A stretch of DNA of 64,000 nt from Micromonospora humi (GTDB taxonomy: Bacteria; Actinomycetota; Actinomycetes; Mycobacteriales; Micromonosporaceae), in contig NZ_FMDM01000012.1 of NCBI RefSeq assembly GCF_900090105.1, positions 143,104-207,103 on the forward strand. The letters run 5' to 3'. Under the pieces are notes generated by a model, which did no database searches, was not told where the DNA came from, and was given only the letters and a program-made list of their open reading frames with translations. A program made the translations under genes and the position numbers. Numbering within the stretch: position 1 is the first letter of the stretch; every line of letters begins with the position of its first letter. Shown piece by piece: positions 8,997 through 17,067 of this stretch.

Positions 8997-10228
8997 CGGC
9001 AACGGTCACGCCCGCCCAGCTCAACCCGTTCCGGTTGCCGTCCTACCGCCGCTACCTCGCCGGGACCACGGTCTTCTCGATGGGCAACGGGGCGCAGTTC
9101 ATCGCCGCGAGCTGGCTCACCCTGAAGCTGGGCGGCGGCGCGGAATCGGTCGCGATGACCCTGGTCTGGACGACCGTGCCGGGCATCCTGCTGGCCCCGT
9201 TCATCGGGGTGATCGTCGACCGGGTGAACCGGCGGCGGCTGGCCACCCTGGTGAGCGCCCTGCGGGCGGTCGCGCTGTGCCTCGTCCCGGCCATCGCGGC
9301 GACCGGCACGCTGGAGCTGTGGCACGTGTACCTGACGGCCGCGTTGGTCGGACTGGCCGACCGGGTGTACCGGCCGGCGACGCAGGCGCTGCTGGCCGAG
9401 GTGGTGCCGGTGGCGGGGCTGCTCCGGGCGAACAGCGCGGCGTCGGTCGGCACGCAGGTCGGCGCGGCGGCCGGTGCGGCGCTCGCGGGGCTGCTCATCA
9501 CGGTGATCTCTCCGGCCGACGTGATCCTGGTCAACGCCGCCGGGTCGGTGTTGTCCGCGGTCTGTGTCGGTGCGATGAGCGGCGGCGGCGCACACCGAAC
9601 CGACCGGGGTCGTCGGCGTTACCTGGACGACGTGCGTGACGGCTGGCGCTACATCGTCGAGCACCCGCACATCATCGTGATCAACATGACGGCACTGTCG
9701 CTGCTGACCACGCTGCGCACGATCAACGTGCTGCTCGCCCCGTTCGTGGACCGGGTGCTGCACGCCGGGTCGCAGGGCTTCGGCCTGATCGACTCGTCGT
9801 ACGCGGTGGGCGCGATCGTCGGCGCGAGCCTGCTGCCGTTCGTGGTGGGCCGGGCCGGGCGGCCGAAGGTGATGCTCGGCAGCCTGGCCCTGCTGGCGGC
9901 GGCGCTGACGGCGTTCTCGTTCGCCGGGAACGTGCCGACCGCGATGGCCTGCTACACGCTGATCGGACTGGGCTTCGCCACCTACGGGCTGTTCGTGACG
10001 ATGACGCAGGAGCAGGTGGCGCTGGACTACCAGGGCCGGGTGCAGAGCCTGTTCCAGGTCCTGTTCGGGGTGGTCAGCCTGGCCGTGTACGTGGTGACCG
10101 GCAACCTGGCCGAGATGTTCGGCGAGCGGGTGCTCTATCTCAGCCAGGCGGTGATCATGCTGGCGACCACGGCGTACGCCTGCGCCATGATGCACCATCT
10201 GACCCTCGTCGCGTCGCGGGAGGACTGA
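8993..10228 (+). CDS. Major facilitator superfamily transporter (MFS_3/enterobactin-exporter-like)
   Basis: 411 residues if translation starts at the GTG overlapping the previous stop (GTGA). About twelve hydrophobic segments are visible, with the loop motif DRVNRRRLATL after helix 2, the helix 4 motif ADRVYRPATQALLAEVVP and a central basic loop (HRTDRGRRRYLDDVRDGWRYI). The arrangement, including the 'GWRYI' segment, is typical of MFS_3 drug or siderophore exporters. Within this operon its likely job is export of the pathway product and self-protection. Substrate is not predictable from sequence. Confidence 0.9.
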   Translation: MTATVTPAQLNPFRLPSYRRYLAGTTVFSMGNGAQFIAASWLTLKLGGGAESVAMTLVWTTVPGILLAPFIGVIVDRVNRRRLATLVSALRAVALCLVPAIAATGTLELWHVYLTAALVGLADRVYRPATQALLAEVVPVAGLLRANSAASVGTQVGAAAGAALAGLLITVISPADVILVNAAGSVLSAVCVGAMSGGGAHRTDRGRRRYLDDVRDGWRYIVEHPHIIVINMTALSLLTTLRTINVLLAPFVDRVLHAGSQGFGLIDSSYAVGAIVGASLLPFVVGRAGRPKVMLGSLALLAAALTAFSFAGNVPTAMACYTLIGLGFATYGLFVTMTQEQVALDYQGRVQSLFQVLFGVVSLAVYVVTGNLAEMFGERVLYLSQAVIMLATTAYACAMMHHLTLVASRED

Positions 10229-10231
10229 CCG

Positions 10232-11572
10232 ATGCTGTCCGATGTGGTCGCCGCGTATGCCGCCGGGCAGCGCGCCGGAGAACTGCCCAAGGATCTGTCC
10301 GGTATCCCGGTGTCGACACACTTCCGCCGGGCCCGGCAGGTCGACCCGCTGGCGTCGCGGCCCTTCTTCGTCGACCGGGCCGAGGCCGCGCGTACGGCCG
10401 ACGCGGTGCGCAGCGTGTTCGGACTGCTCGACGAGCTCACCGGGGTGGTCTTCGGCGGGGACCGGCGCGCCTACGGCCGGATGCTCGGTCTCACCGAACG
10501 GCAGATCGACCTGGTCGAGCGCACCCACCGTGGCGGGCCGGCCGTGTTCTGCCGGGCCGACCTCTACCACGACGGCACCTCGTTCCACCTGCTGGAGATG
10601 AACGCCAGCAGCGCGCTGGGCGGCATGTACTTCACCGAGCTCAACCGTGGGCTGCTGGGCGACCGCGGGTTCGCCGCGTTCGCCGCCCGGCACGGGTTGG
10701 GCTTCGTCGACCCGGTCGCGTCGGTCGCCGCCGCGGTTCGCGGCTACCTCGGCCGTCCGGACGCCCGACTGCGCGTGGGCCTGATCGACTGGCCGTCGAG
10801 TTTCGTCGCCTCCGAGCCGAACCTCAGGGCGGTGGCGGCGCTGCTGGCCGAGTCCGGCATCGAGGCGTACGCCGGACACGTCGGCCAGGTCACCGCGGAC
10901 CCGTCCGGGTTGAGGCTGGCGGGTGTGCGGCTCGACGCCGTCTACCGCTTCTTCACCCTCGGCGAGATCGAGCGGACCCCCGGCGGCTACGACCTGGTGG
11001 AGCCGCTGGTGCGGGCGCACGAGGAGGGGACGGTCCCGTTGTTCCTGCCGCTGTCCCAGTCGTTGTACGGCAACAAGCGCAGCCTGGGTCTGCTCTCGGC
11101 GGAACTGGACCGGCTCGCACCGGCCCGGACCGCGGCGGTGGCGGACCTGCTGCCCTGGGTCCGCTCGCTCACCGACGGCGAGGTCCGTGTCGGGGGAGCC
11201 TGGCGCGACATGCTGGCCTACTGCCGCGAGCACCGGACGGAACTGGTCCTCAAGGGCGCGGCCGGTTACGGCGGCAACGCCGTGCTGCCGGGTTGGAGCA
11301 CGGGTCGGCGCGAGTGGGAGGCGGCGCTGTCGGCGGCGCTGCGTACCCCGCACGTGGTGCAGCGGCGGGTGCGGCCGGCCCTGCACACGGTCGATGACGC
11401 ACCCTGGTCCGCCGTGTGGGGGCTGTACGTCGTCGACGGGTACGCCGGTTGTCGCGTGCGGACCCGGCCGCGGGCCGACGCCGACGTCATCGCGCTCGCT
11501 TCCTACGGCGCCTGTGTCTTCCACCGCGAGTCGGCGCCTCCGTCGACCGGCGCTACCGGGGGCCCGTCCTGA
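10232..11572 (+). CDS. ATP-grasp-like protein (glutathionylspermidine-synthase/circularly permuted type)
   Basis: 446 residues, ATG 7 nt after a GGGAGGA ribosome site and 3 nt after the transporter stop. The order of elements differs from the two upstream ATP-grasps: an acidic strand FHLLEMNASSALGGMYF comes first and the lysine/glycine loop ELVLKGAAGYGGNAVLPG comes late, as in circularly permuted or glutathionylspermidine-synthase-like ATP-grasp proteins. This would be a third ligase in the operon, last in line. Its 3' end overlaps the oppositely oriented TetR gene by 70 nt. Fold assignment is by motif order only. Confidence 0.7.
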   Translation: MLSDVVAAYAAGQRAGELPKDLSGIPVSTHFRRARQVDPLASRPFFVDRAEAARTADAVRSVFGLLDELTGVVFGGDRRAYGRMLGLTERQIDLVERTHRGGPAVFCRADLYHDGTSFHLLEMNASSALGGMYFTELNRGLLGDRGFAAFAARHGLGFVDPVASVAAAVRGYLGRPDARLRVGLIDWPSSFVASEPNLRAVAALLAESGIEAYAGHVGQVTADPSGLRLAGVRLDAVYRFFTLGEIERTPGGYDLVEPLVRAHEEGTVPLFLPLSQSLYGNKRSLGLLSAELDRLAPARTAAVADLLPWVRSLTDGEVRVGGAWRDMLAYCREHRTELVLKGAAGYGGNAVLPGWSTGRREWEAALSAALRTPHVVQRRVRPALHTVDDAPWSAVWGLYVVDGYAGCRVRTRPRADADVIALASYGACVFHRESAPPSTGATGGPS

Positions 11573-12141
11573 GCGGCCGCGCCGACGAGGCGTTCGGCCA
11601 TCGTCCGTGCCGCGCTGAGCAGGTGGTCGTGCCGGTCGACGCCCCGGTGGGCCACCCCGCCCTCCAGCAGCAGGAACAGGTGGTCGGCCGTCGCGTCGGG
11701 GTCGTCGACCTCACCCTGGAGGAGTTCCGCGAGCCGTCGGCGTACGGCCTGCTTGTGTGCCCGGACGACGCGGTGGGCCGGATGCCCGACCGGTAGCTCA
11801 CCCGCCGCGTTGAGGAACGCGCAGCCGCGGTCCGTCGCCAGCGGGTCGCCGAGGTACGCGTCGAAGACCGCCAGGACCCTCGGGGCCCTGGCCTCCGCGA
11901 TGCGCTGTTCGAGCCGGGCCCACCAGGCCTCGTGCCGAGCCTGGAGGTAGACGGTGACCAGCTTCTCCTTGGAGCCGAACCGGTCGTAGAGCGTGCGTTT
12001 GGTGAGGCCCGACTCGGCGGCGATGGTGTCCACCCCCACCGCGTGGATGCCCCGGCGGTAGAACAGCTCCGAGGCGACCTGGAGGATCCGCCGCGCGCCC
12101 GGGGTCAGCGTCGGCACCCGCAGGATCTCCTCGCGTGTCAA
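11503..12141 (-). CDS. TetR-family transcriptional regulator
   Basis: 212 residues. The N-terminal DNA-binding domain (about 12-60) has the canonical TetR pattern ASELFYRRGIHAVGVDTIA followed by SGLTKRTLYDRFGSKEKLV. The C-terminal ligand domain is of the TetR_C type seen in drug-efflux regulators. It is transcribed divergently from an MFS gene starting about 50 nt away, the classic arrangement for a repressor of an efflux pump and of itself. Two matching 12-bp sites lie between and just inside the MFS start. The 3' end runs 70 nt into the antisense of the preceding operon's last gene. Confidence 0.92.
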   Translation of the reverse strand: MTREEILRVPTLTPGARRILQVASELFYRRGIHAVGVDTIAAESGLTKRTLYDRFGSKEKLVTVYLQARHEAWWARLEQRIAEARAPRVLAVFDAYLGDPLATDRGCAFLNAAGELPVGHPAHRVVRAHKQAVRRRLAELLQGEVDDPDATADHLFLLLEGGVAHRGVDRHDHLLSAARTMAERLVGAAAQDGPPVAPVDGGADSRWKTQAP

Positions 12142-12169
12142 TCGGTGCTCCCTCTCCGACGGGCAACTT

Positions 12170-12214
12170 CACAGGTCAGTGTACCGTGGTCGGATGGTGG
12201 TACACAGATCTGTG
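12170..12214. promoter_or_regulatory. Paired operator sites for the TetR regulator
   Basis: CACAGATCTGTG at 12203-12214 is a perfect 12-bp palindrome. CACAGGTCAGTG at 12170-12181 matches it at 10 of 12 bases. Centres are 33 bp apart, about three helical turns, so two dimers would bind the same face. A second inverted repeat, GTGTACC/GGTACAC (12179-12185, 12199-12205), lies between them. The downstream site falls on the MFS start codon region. Confidence 0.6.
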
Positions 12215-13342
12215 AGATTGGCGACGCTCGGGCTGGCCTGGGCGGGCCTGTCGTTGGTCGCGGTCTGCTACGGCCTCGCCCGCTTCGCGTACGGTCTGTT
12301 CGTCCCGGTCTTCCGGGCGGAGTTCGGCCTCGACGCCGCCGCCACCGGCGCGATCGCCGCCAGCTCCTACGTCTCCTACTGCCTGGCGATCGTCGTCGCC
12401 ACGGTCCTCACGCCGCGCCTGGGCGGTCGGGCCCTCGCGGTGCTGGCCGGGTGCGCCGCCACGACCGGCACGCTGCTGATCGCCGTGGCGCCGAACGCCG
12501 CCGTGCTCACGGCGGGGGTGATCGTGGCCGGGTCCAGCACCGGGGTGGCGTCGCCGCCGCTGGCGCACGCCGTCGCGCACGCCGTCGCGGCGCCGGTCCG
12601 GAACCGGACGCAGACGGTCGTCAACGCCGGAACCGGCGTCGGGGTCGCCGTCGCCGGTCCGATCGCGCTGCTCACGTACGGGCACTGGCGGGCCGGGTGG
12701 TTCGTCTTCGCGGTGGTGTGCGCGGCGGTCACCGGGTGGGTGGCCCGGGCCGTGCCCGCCGCGCGATCCGGTGGTGGGCCCGCTTCTCCGCTGCCCCGGC
12801 CGTTGCTGCCCGCCGGGAGCGGGCGGCTGGTGGCCGCCGCCGCGCTGACCGGCGTGGCGAGCGCGGCGACCTGGACCTTCGGTCGCGACCTCCTGGTCAC
12901 CGTCGGCGGGATGGGCCAGCGGCCGGCCACGCTCGCCTGGGTGCTGCTCGGTGCCCTGGGCGTGCTCGGTGCGGTCGCCGGTGACCTGGCCGGGCGGCTC
13001 GGCATCGGCGGGGCGTGGCTGCTGACCACGTCGGTCCTGGCGGCGGCCACCGGGCTGCTGGCCGCCGTCCCCGGCGAGCCGGTCGTCGCCGGTGTCGCGG
13101 CGGGCGCGTTCGGGGCCGCGTACATCGCGCTCACCGGGCTGCTGCTGATCTGGGGAACGCGCGTCTACCCGCGCACGCCCGCCGCCGGTGTCGGCGTCGC
13201 GTTCCTGGTCCTGGCGCTGGGGCAGGCCGCCGGCGCATCCCTGGTCGGCGCCGCGGCGGAGGCGGTCGGCCTGCGGCCGGCCTTCGCGGCCGCGGCGCTG
13301 GTGGCCGTGCTCGGTGCCGCCCTGCGCCCGCGTCGGTGGTGA
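12194..13342 (+). CDS. MFS transporter, YbfB/YjiJ family
   Basis: 382 residues from the ATG at 12194. The first helix carries the family signature LVAVCYGLARFAYGLFVPVFR, and about twelve hydrophobic segments follow with short loops. YbfB/YjiJ members are putative exporters of unknown substrates. No clear ribosome site precedes 12194, and the operator palindrome at 12203-12214 overlaps its first codons, so translation may really begin at the GTG at 12212 on a leaderless or short-leader message. Probably repressed by the divergent TetR protein. Confidence 0.88.
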   Translation: MVVHRSVRLATLGLAWAGLSLVAVCYGLARFAYGLFVPVFRAEFGLDAAATGAIAASSYVSYCLAIVVATVLTPRLGGRALAVLAGCAATTGTLLIAVAPNAAVLTAGVIVAGSSTGVASPPLAHAVAHAVAAPVRNRTQTVVNAGTGVGVAVAGPIALLTYGHWRAGWFVFAVVCAAVTGWVARAVPAARSGGGPASPLPRPLLPAGSGRLVAAAALTGVASAATWTFGRDLLVTVGGMGQRPATLAWVLLGALGVLGAVAGDLAGRLGIGGAWLLTTSVLAAATGLLAAVPGEPVVAGVAAGAFGAAYIALTGLLLIWGTRVYPRTPAAGVGVAFLVLALGQAAGASLVGAAAEAVGLRPAFAAAALVAVLGAALRPRRW

Positions 13343-13384
13343 ACCCTTCCCCGATTGCGCAGGACGATGCCGAGGGCGGTGGAC

Positions 13385-13399
13385 CGGTCGGGCCGACCG
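13385..13399. terminator. Hairpin between convergent genes
   Basis: CGGTCGG/CCGACCG form a 6-7 bp stem in the 114-nt space between the MFS stop (13342) and the DUF1996 stop (13457). It has no T tract. A modest bidirectional terminator candidate. Confidence 0.4.
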
Positions 13400-13456
13400 T
13401 CCGGGCGGGCCGGCTGAGCCGGTGCTCCGCCCCGACCGGATCATCCGCCGGACGGA

Positions 13457-15208
13457 CTATCGGCAGTTCCTGCCGCTGTTGAGGCAGGCGGCGATGCGCT
13501 GCATGGTCCTGGTGGAGTTGACGTTGACGAAGTCGTTGTGATCGGAGAACGGGTTGTGGTTCTCCTCGGGGAAGGAGTCGAGGGCGTACCGGCCACTGAG
13601 CTGCACACCGCGCGGGATGTCGTAGGAGACGGTGATGCGCAACTGCGGGATCGCGGTGAAGCCTCGCGGGCAGGCGCCGGTGGCCCGGTCGGCGAAGGCG
13701 ACGTGGTCCCGGTGGTTGGCGCTGTCGGTGTTCCGGCCGTCCCAGCAGCCGGGGAAGTCCTGGACGCGTTGGACCTGGCGGCCGGCGGGGCAGATCGGGT
13801 ACTTGTCGGAGAGGCGGTCGCCGAACCCGGAGCAGGTCCAGATGGCGCGGGCGTTCGCCGGGCCGCGGCTGGTGGGCTTGGCGTCGCCGGTCAGCTCGCG
13901 CAGGAACCTCGGCATGGGTACGACCTTGCTGACCGGGTTGCCGCGGTACTCGATGACCACCGCCTCCGGGCGGAGGATCCGGCCGGTGTTGTGGGGCAGT
14001 TCCAGGTTCGGGCCCTGCGGCTCGGGCAGCGGGCTCGCGCTGCTGGCCGGCGGCGTCGCCGGCTGACCCTTGCCCTGGTCGACGGAGCACCGGGCGAGCG
14101 CGTCGAGGCCCTGCGGGCGCGGGCCGTCGCGGCCGATGGCGATGGCGATCCGGTCGAGCACCGCGGTCCGCCTCGCCCGCAGCGGACCGAGGACGGCGTT
14201 CTCCACGAAACCGGCACCACCCTCGCCGCGGCTGGTGACCAGCCGCTGGTTGGCCTCGGAGACCTGCCGGTCCAGCTCGGCGAGCGCACGGTCGACCTCG
14301 GCGAGAGCCTGCCGCGGCACGCCTGGTAGCCGATCCCGGACGGACGGGCAACTCACCTGCGGGGTCGCCGCGCTCGCGGCTGCGGTGTCCGTGGTGTGCA
14401 GGCTGGCGTGGATGCCGTCGTAGCTGACGTCGCAGTCGGTCAGCGAGACCAGGCCGGCCGGTGCCTGCCCGCCCGCCGCCCGGATCGTGTCGCCGAGGCC
14501 AGTCAGCGTGGCCGCCCGACGGACGCGAAGCCACTGCAGCACGTCGTTGTTGAGCCGGACGTCGACCCCGCGGGTGCCCAGGATGCGCCGGTCCGCAGCG
14601 GCTTCGAGCCGGTCGAGCTCGGCGAGCCGACGGTCCACCGCCGCCCTCGCCGGGACGGGTACGGCGGGCAGACGGTCACGGACCGCGGGGCAGGTCACGG
14701 TGCCCGAGGTGGCGGCCAGCGCCGCGCGGACGTCGCCGCCGCCGGAGCGTACCGACCGGTCGATGCGCACCACCGGCCAGAAGTACGAGGACCTGTCCCC
14801 GTTCTCGCACGTCGTTCCCGACGCGGCGAGGTCCGCGTCGGAGGAGTTCGCGGTGATGGCGAGATTGCCGACGAAGTCGTGCACGTGCTCGGCGCCGTTC
14901 TTCACCCCCGGTTGGGCGACCGGGTTGTCCGGGCTGAACTTGCCGGTGCGGTTGGTCCCGCAGTCGACGGTGAACCGGCCGGTCGACGCCTTCGGGTCCA
15001 GCGGCGGACGGGCCACGTTCGGCCGGACCCGCTCGATCGCCACGAACGCCGACAGGCTGGTCGCCGCGTCCGCGGTGCCCCTGCCGCCGCCGGAGACGAA
15101 CGTGGCCGTCAGCACACCGCTCGCGGCGAGAACCACCGCCACCAGGGCCAACCTCGTGGTGGTGGAGGTCGTAGCAGGTGACAGTCGCCTCGGATAACGC
15201 CTTCTCAT
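13457..15208 (-). CDS. Secreted or membrane-anchored DUF1996 protein with duplicated helical insert
   Basis: 583 residues from the ATG at 15208, which has an AGGAGA site 8-10 nt upstream; longer upstream readings lack one. A basic N-terminus and one hydrophobic segment (19-40) act as signal or anchor. DUF1996 is split: the N-terminal half (CGTNRTGKFSPDNPVAQPG, HVHDFVGN) at 83-150 and the C-terminal half (CSGFGDRLSDKYPICPAG, FPGCWDG, NHRDHVAF) at 459-583. Between them are two related Cys-bounded modules, 173-259 and 287-374, each opening with CPxVRDRLPxVP and a helical VDRxLAELDR stretch. DUF1996 proteins are secreted proteins of unknown function in fungi and actinobacteria; the conserved His/Asp/Trp residues hint at carbohydrate or metal binding, which is inference. 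Confidence 0.88.
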   Translation of the reverse strand: MRRRYPRRLSPATTSTTTRLALVAVVLAASGVLTATFVSGGGRGTADAATSLSAFVAIERVRPNVARPPLDPKASTGRFTVDCGTNRTGKFSPDNPVAQPGVKNGAEHVHDFVGNLAITANSSDADLAASGTTCENGDRSSYFWPVVRIDRSVRSGGGDVRAALAATSGTVTCPAVRDRLPAVPVPARAAVDRRLAELDRLEAAADRRILGTRGVDVRLNNDVLQWLRVRRAATLTGLGDTIRAAGGQAPAGLVSLTDCDVSYDGIHASLHTTDTAAASAATPQVSCPSVRDRLPGVPRQALAEVDRALAELDRQVSEANQRLVTSRGEGGAGFVENAVLGPLRARRTAVLDRIAIAIGRDGPRPQGLDALARCSVDQGKGQPATPPASSASPLPEPQGPNLELPHNTGRILRPEAVVIEYRGNPVSKVVPMPRFLRELTGDAKPTSRGPANARAIWTCSGFGDRLSDKYPICPAGRQVQRVQDFPGCWDGRNTDSANHRDHVAFADRATGACPRGFTAIPQLRITVSYDIPRGVQLSGRYALDSFPEENHNPFSDHNDFVNVNSTRTMQRIAACLNSGRNCR

Positions 15209-15390
15209 CTCGTCTTCTCCTCGGTCGCCAGGGCCGGCCCGTCGTTCGGCCGCCATCGCATCCCGGTACGGCGGGACGCGGTCGCGCCGATCGAGGGTCC
15301 GCCGACACGTCATGGACAGGTAAGAACTCGACCGGTTGCTCGGTCGGGTCAGCCGGAACCTGTCGGTCGGGTCCCGGACCCGGTGGCCGC

Positions 15391-15834
15391 TCAGGATGCG
15401 ACGTCGTTTCCCGCCGGGTTGTCGTCCAGGGCGGACAGGACGCGCCGGCGGAGGAGTTCGTACTGCTGCCGGCACCGCCCGGGCGGTCCCGCCGGACGCC
15501 GCTGCACCCGGGCGCCGACCACGACCTCCCGCGGGTGGAACTGGTCGGCGGTGAGGTCGACGTCGCCGCCGTCGGGCAGCCGATTCCAGTAGTGGTGACC
15601 GACCTGGGCGTCCCCGACGAAGACCTCGCCGAGAACGAGTTCACCGCCGAGGAGGTCCTGCACGATCAACGCGGTGACCCCGCACTGACCTCGGGCCGGG
15701 TTGCCGGGATGCCAGGCGGGCAGGTCGTGCGGGTCACAGGTGTCCGCTCCCCAGCTCGCCCGCAGGATCGGCCGCAGCCGCTCCAGGTCGGTCCTCGGAC
15801 GGTTTCCTCGCGTGTCACTCTCTCCGGACGTCAC
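15391..15834 (-). CDS. YunG-like small protein
   Basis: 147 residues from a GTG at 15834. The core ASWGADTCDP...GQCGVTAL and the later GHHYWNRLPDG and DLTADQF segments match YunG-type proteins, which have a Cys-His-Asp arrangement reminiscent of papain-like/transglutaminase folds. The biochemical role of the family is not known to me. It lies 182 nt upstream of the DUF1996 gene on the same strand and may be cotranscribed. The start is uncertain because no strong ribosome site is visible. Confidence 0.75.
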   Translation of the reverse strand: MTSGESDTRGNRPRTDLERLRPILRASWGADTCDPHDLPAWHPGNPARGQCGVTALIVQDLLGGELVLGEVFVGDAQVGHHYWNRLPDGGDVDLTADQFHPREVVVGARVQRRPAGPPGRCRQQYELLRRRVLSALDDNPAGNDVAS

Positions 15835-15884
15835 CCGCGAAGGATGAACCCCGCACCGGGTCGAGAGTCAAGGAAGGCTGGGAC

Positions 15885-15908
15885 GCCCGCCCGCCCGCCC
15901 GCCCGCCC
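15885..15908 (+). repeat. (GCCC)6 tetranucleotide repeat
   Basis: Six perfect GCCC units in the 273-nt divergent space between the YunG-like gene and the acyl-CoA dehydrogenase operon. The rest of 15835-16107 shows no clear promoter; a 32-codon ORF (16013-16111, ATG after GGAG) ends in an ATGA overlap with the dehydrogenase start and could be a short leader. Confidence 0.9.
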
Positions 15909-16107
15909 GGACGGTGACGTGGCTCGCGCGAGGTTTCGACCCTGCCGGGAGGGGCATCTTCGGGCCGCGGCCGTACCGGGTCGTTCTCCCGCCGCCCAGA
16001 TCGGAGCCCGCGATGACCGTCGGCCGCCCAGGATCGTGGCCCGTGCGCGCCGACCAGGCGGACCGGATCGGGCGTCGTGCGGTCCGGCCCGTGACGGAGG
16101 CCCGGGG

Positions 16108-17067
16108 ATGACCGCGGGGAACGAGCGAACGGCGGATGCCTTCCGCTCGGCCGTCGTCGGCGGGCGCCTCGACCTGCCGCTGCCCGGCGCCGGGCGTACG
16201 GGCGAGCGGTTTCGGCGCTTCGTCGAGCTGGGCCGCGCCGACCTGGCGTTGGCTCGGCTGGCGGAGGGGCACGCCGACGCGCTGGCGATCCTTGCCGAGC
16301 TGGGCGCGACGATCGATCCGACGTGGCGCCGCGAGCCGTGGGGCGTGTGGGCCGCCGCACCGGCCTCGCTCACCGCCACCCGCGACGGCGACCGGTGGCG
16401 GCTGACCGGCGACCGGCCCTGGTGCTCGGGGGCGGGTCTGCTGTCCCGGGCCCTGGTGACCGCATCCGCCGACGACGGGGTACGCCTGTTCGCGGTCGAG
16501 GTCGACGGACCGGGGGTCACCCCGTTGGCCGGCACCTGGCCGGCTGTCGGCATGGCCGCCAGCGACAGCCGGACGGTTCGCCTCGACGGCGTGACCGCCG
16601 TACCGGTGGGTGGGCCCGGCTGCTACACCGCCCGGCCGGGCTTCTGGCACGGCGGGGTGGGCGTGGCGGCGTGCTGGTACGGCGGCGCCGCCGGCATCGC
16701 CGACACCCTGCACGCCGCGGCTCGGCGCCGCGCGCTGGGCCCGCACGCCCTGGCGCACCTCGGGGCGGTCGACGCGGCCCTGGTCACCGCCCGCGCCGTG
16801 GTGTTCGCCGCCGCCGACGAGATCGACGCGCATCCGACCCGGGACGCCGACCGGTTGGCGCACCGGGTGCGGGCCACCGTCGAGGCCACCGCCACCACCG
16901 TCGTCGACCGGGTCGGCCGGGCGTTGGGGGCGGGGCCGTTGTGCCAGGACGCCGACCACGCCCGGCGGGTCGCCGACCTGACGGTGTACCTGCGGCAGAG
17001 CCACGCCGAGGCGGACCTGGCTCATCTGGGCGAGCTGGTGGCGGCGGTCGGGGACCCCGGATGGTGA
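16108..17067 (+). CDS. Acyl-CoA dehydrogenase-like flavoprotein
   Basis: 319 residues, ATG 7 nt after GGAGG. Recognisable parts are the middle-domain region WGVWAAAPASLTATRDGDRWRLTGDRPWCSGAG (given in pieces: WGVWAAAP and LTGDRPWCSGAG) and the C-terminal four-helix bundle with HAEADLAHLGELV. It is shorter than typical acyl-CoA dehydrogenases (about 380-400), mainly at the N-terminus, and the usual FAD-contact segments are weak. First gene of a four-gene coupled operon with PIG-L deacetylase, methyltransferase and glycosyltransferase; in that setting it may oxidise a carrier- or sugar-linked intermediate rather than fatty acyl-CoA. Confidence 0.8.
   Translation: MTAGNERTADAFRSAVVGGRLDLPLPGAGRTGERFRRFVELGRADLALARLAEGHADALAILAELGATIDPTWRREPWGVWAAAPASLTATRDGDRWRLTGDRPWCSGAGLLSRALVTASADDGVRLFAVEVDGPGVTPLAGTWPAVGMAASDSRTVRLDGVTAVPVGGPGCYTARPGFWHGGVGVAACWYGGAAGIADTLHAAARRRALGPHALAHLGAVDAALVTARAVVFAAADEIDAHPTRDADRLAHRVRATVEATATTVVDRVGRALGAGPLCQDADHARRVADLTVYLRQSHAEADLAHLGELVAAVGDPGW

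Noticed and set aside
8834-11524. 896-codon minus-strand open frame opposite the MFS and ATP-grasp-like genes
   Set aside because: Composition is Arg/His/Gln-rich and without recognisable motifs, while the plus-strand frames encode clear families.
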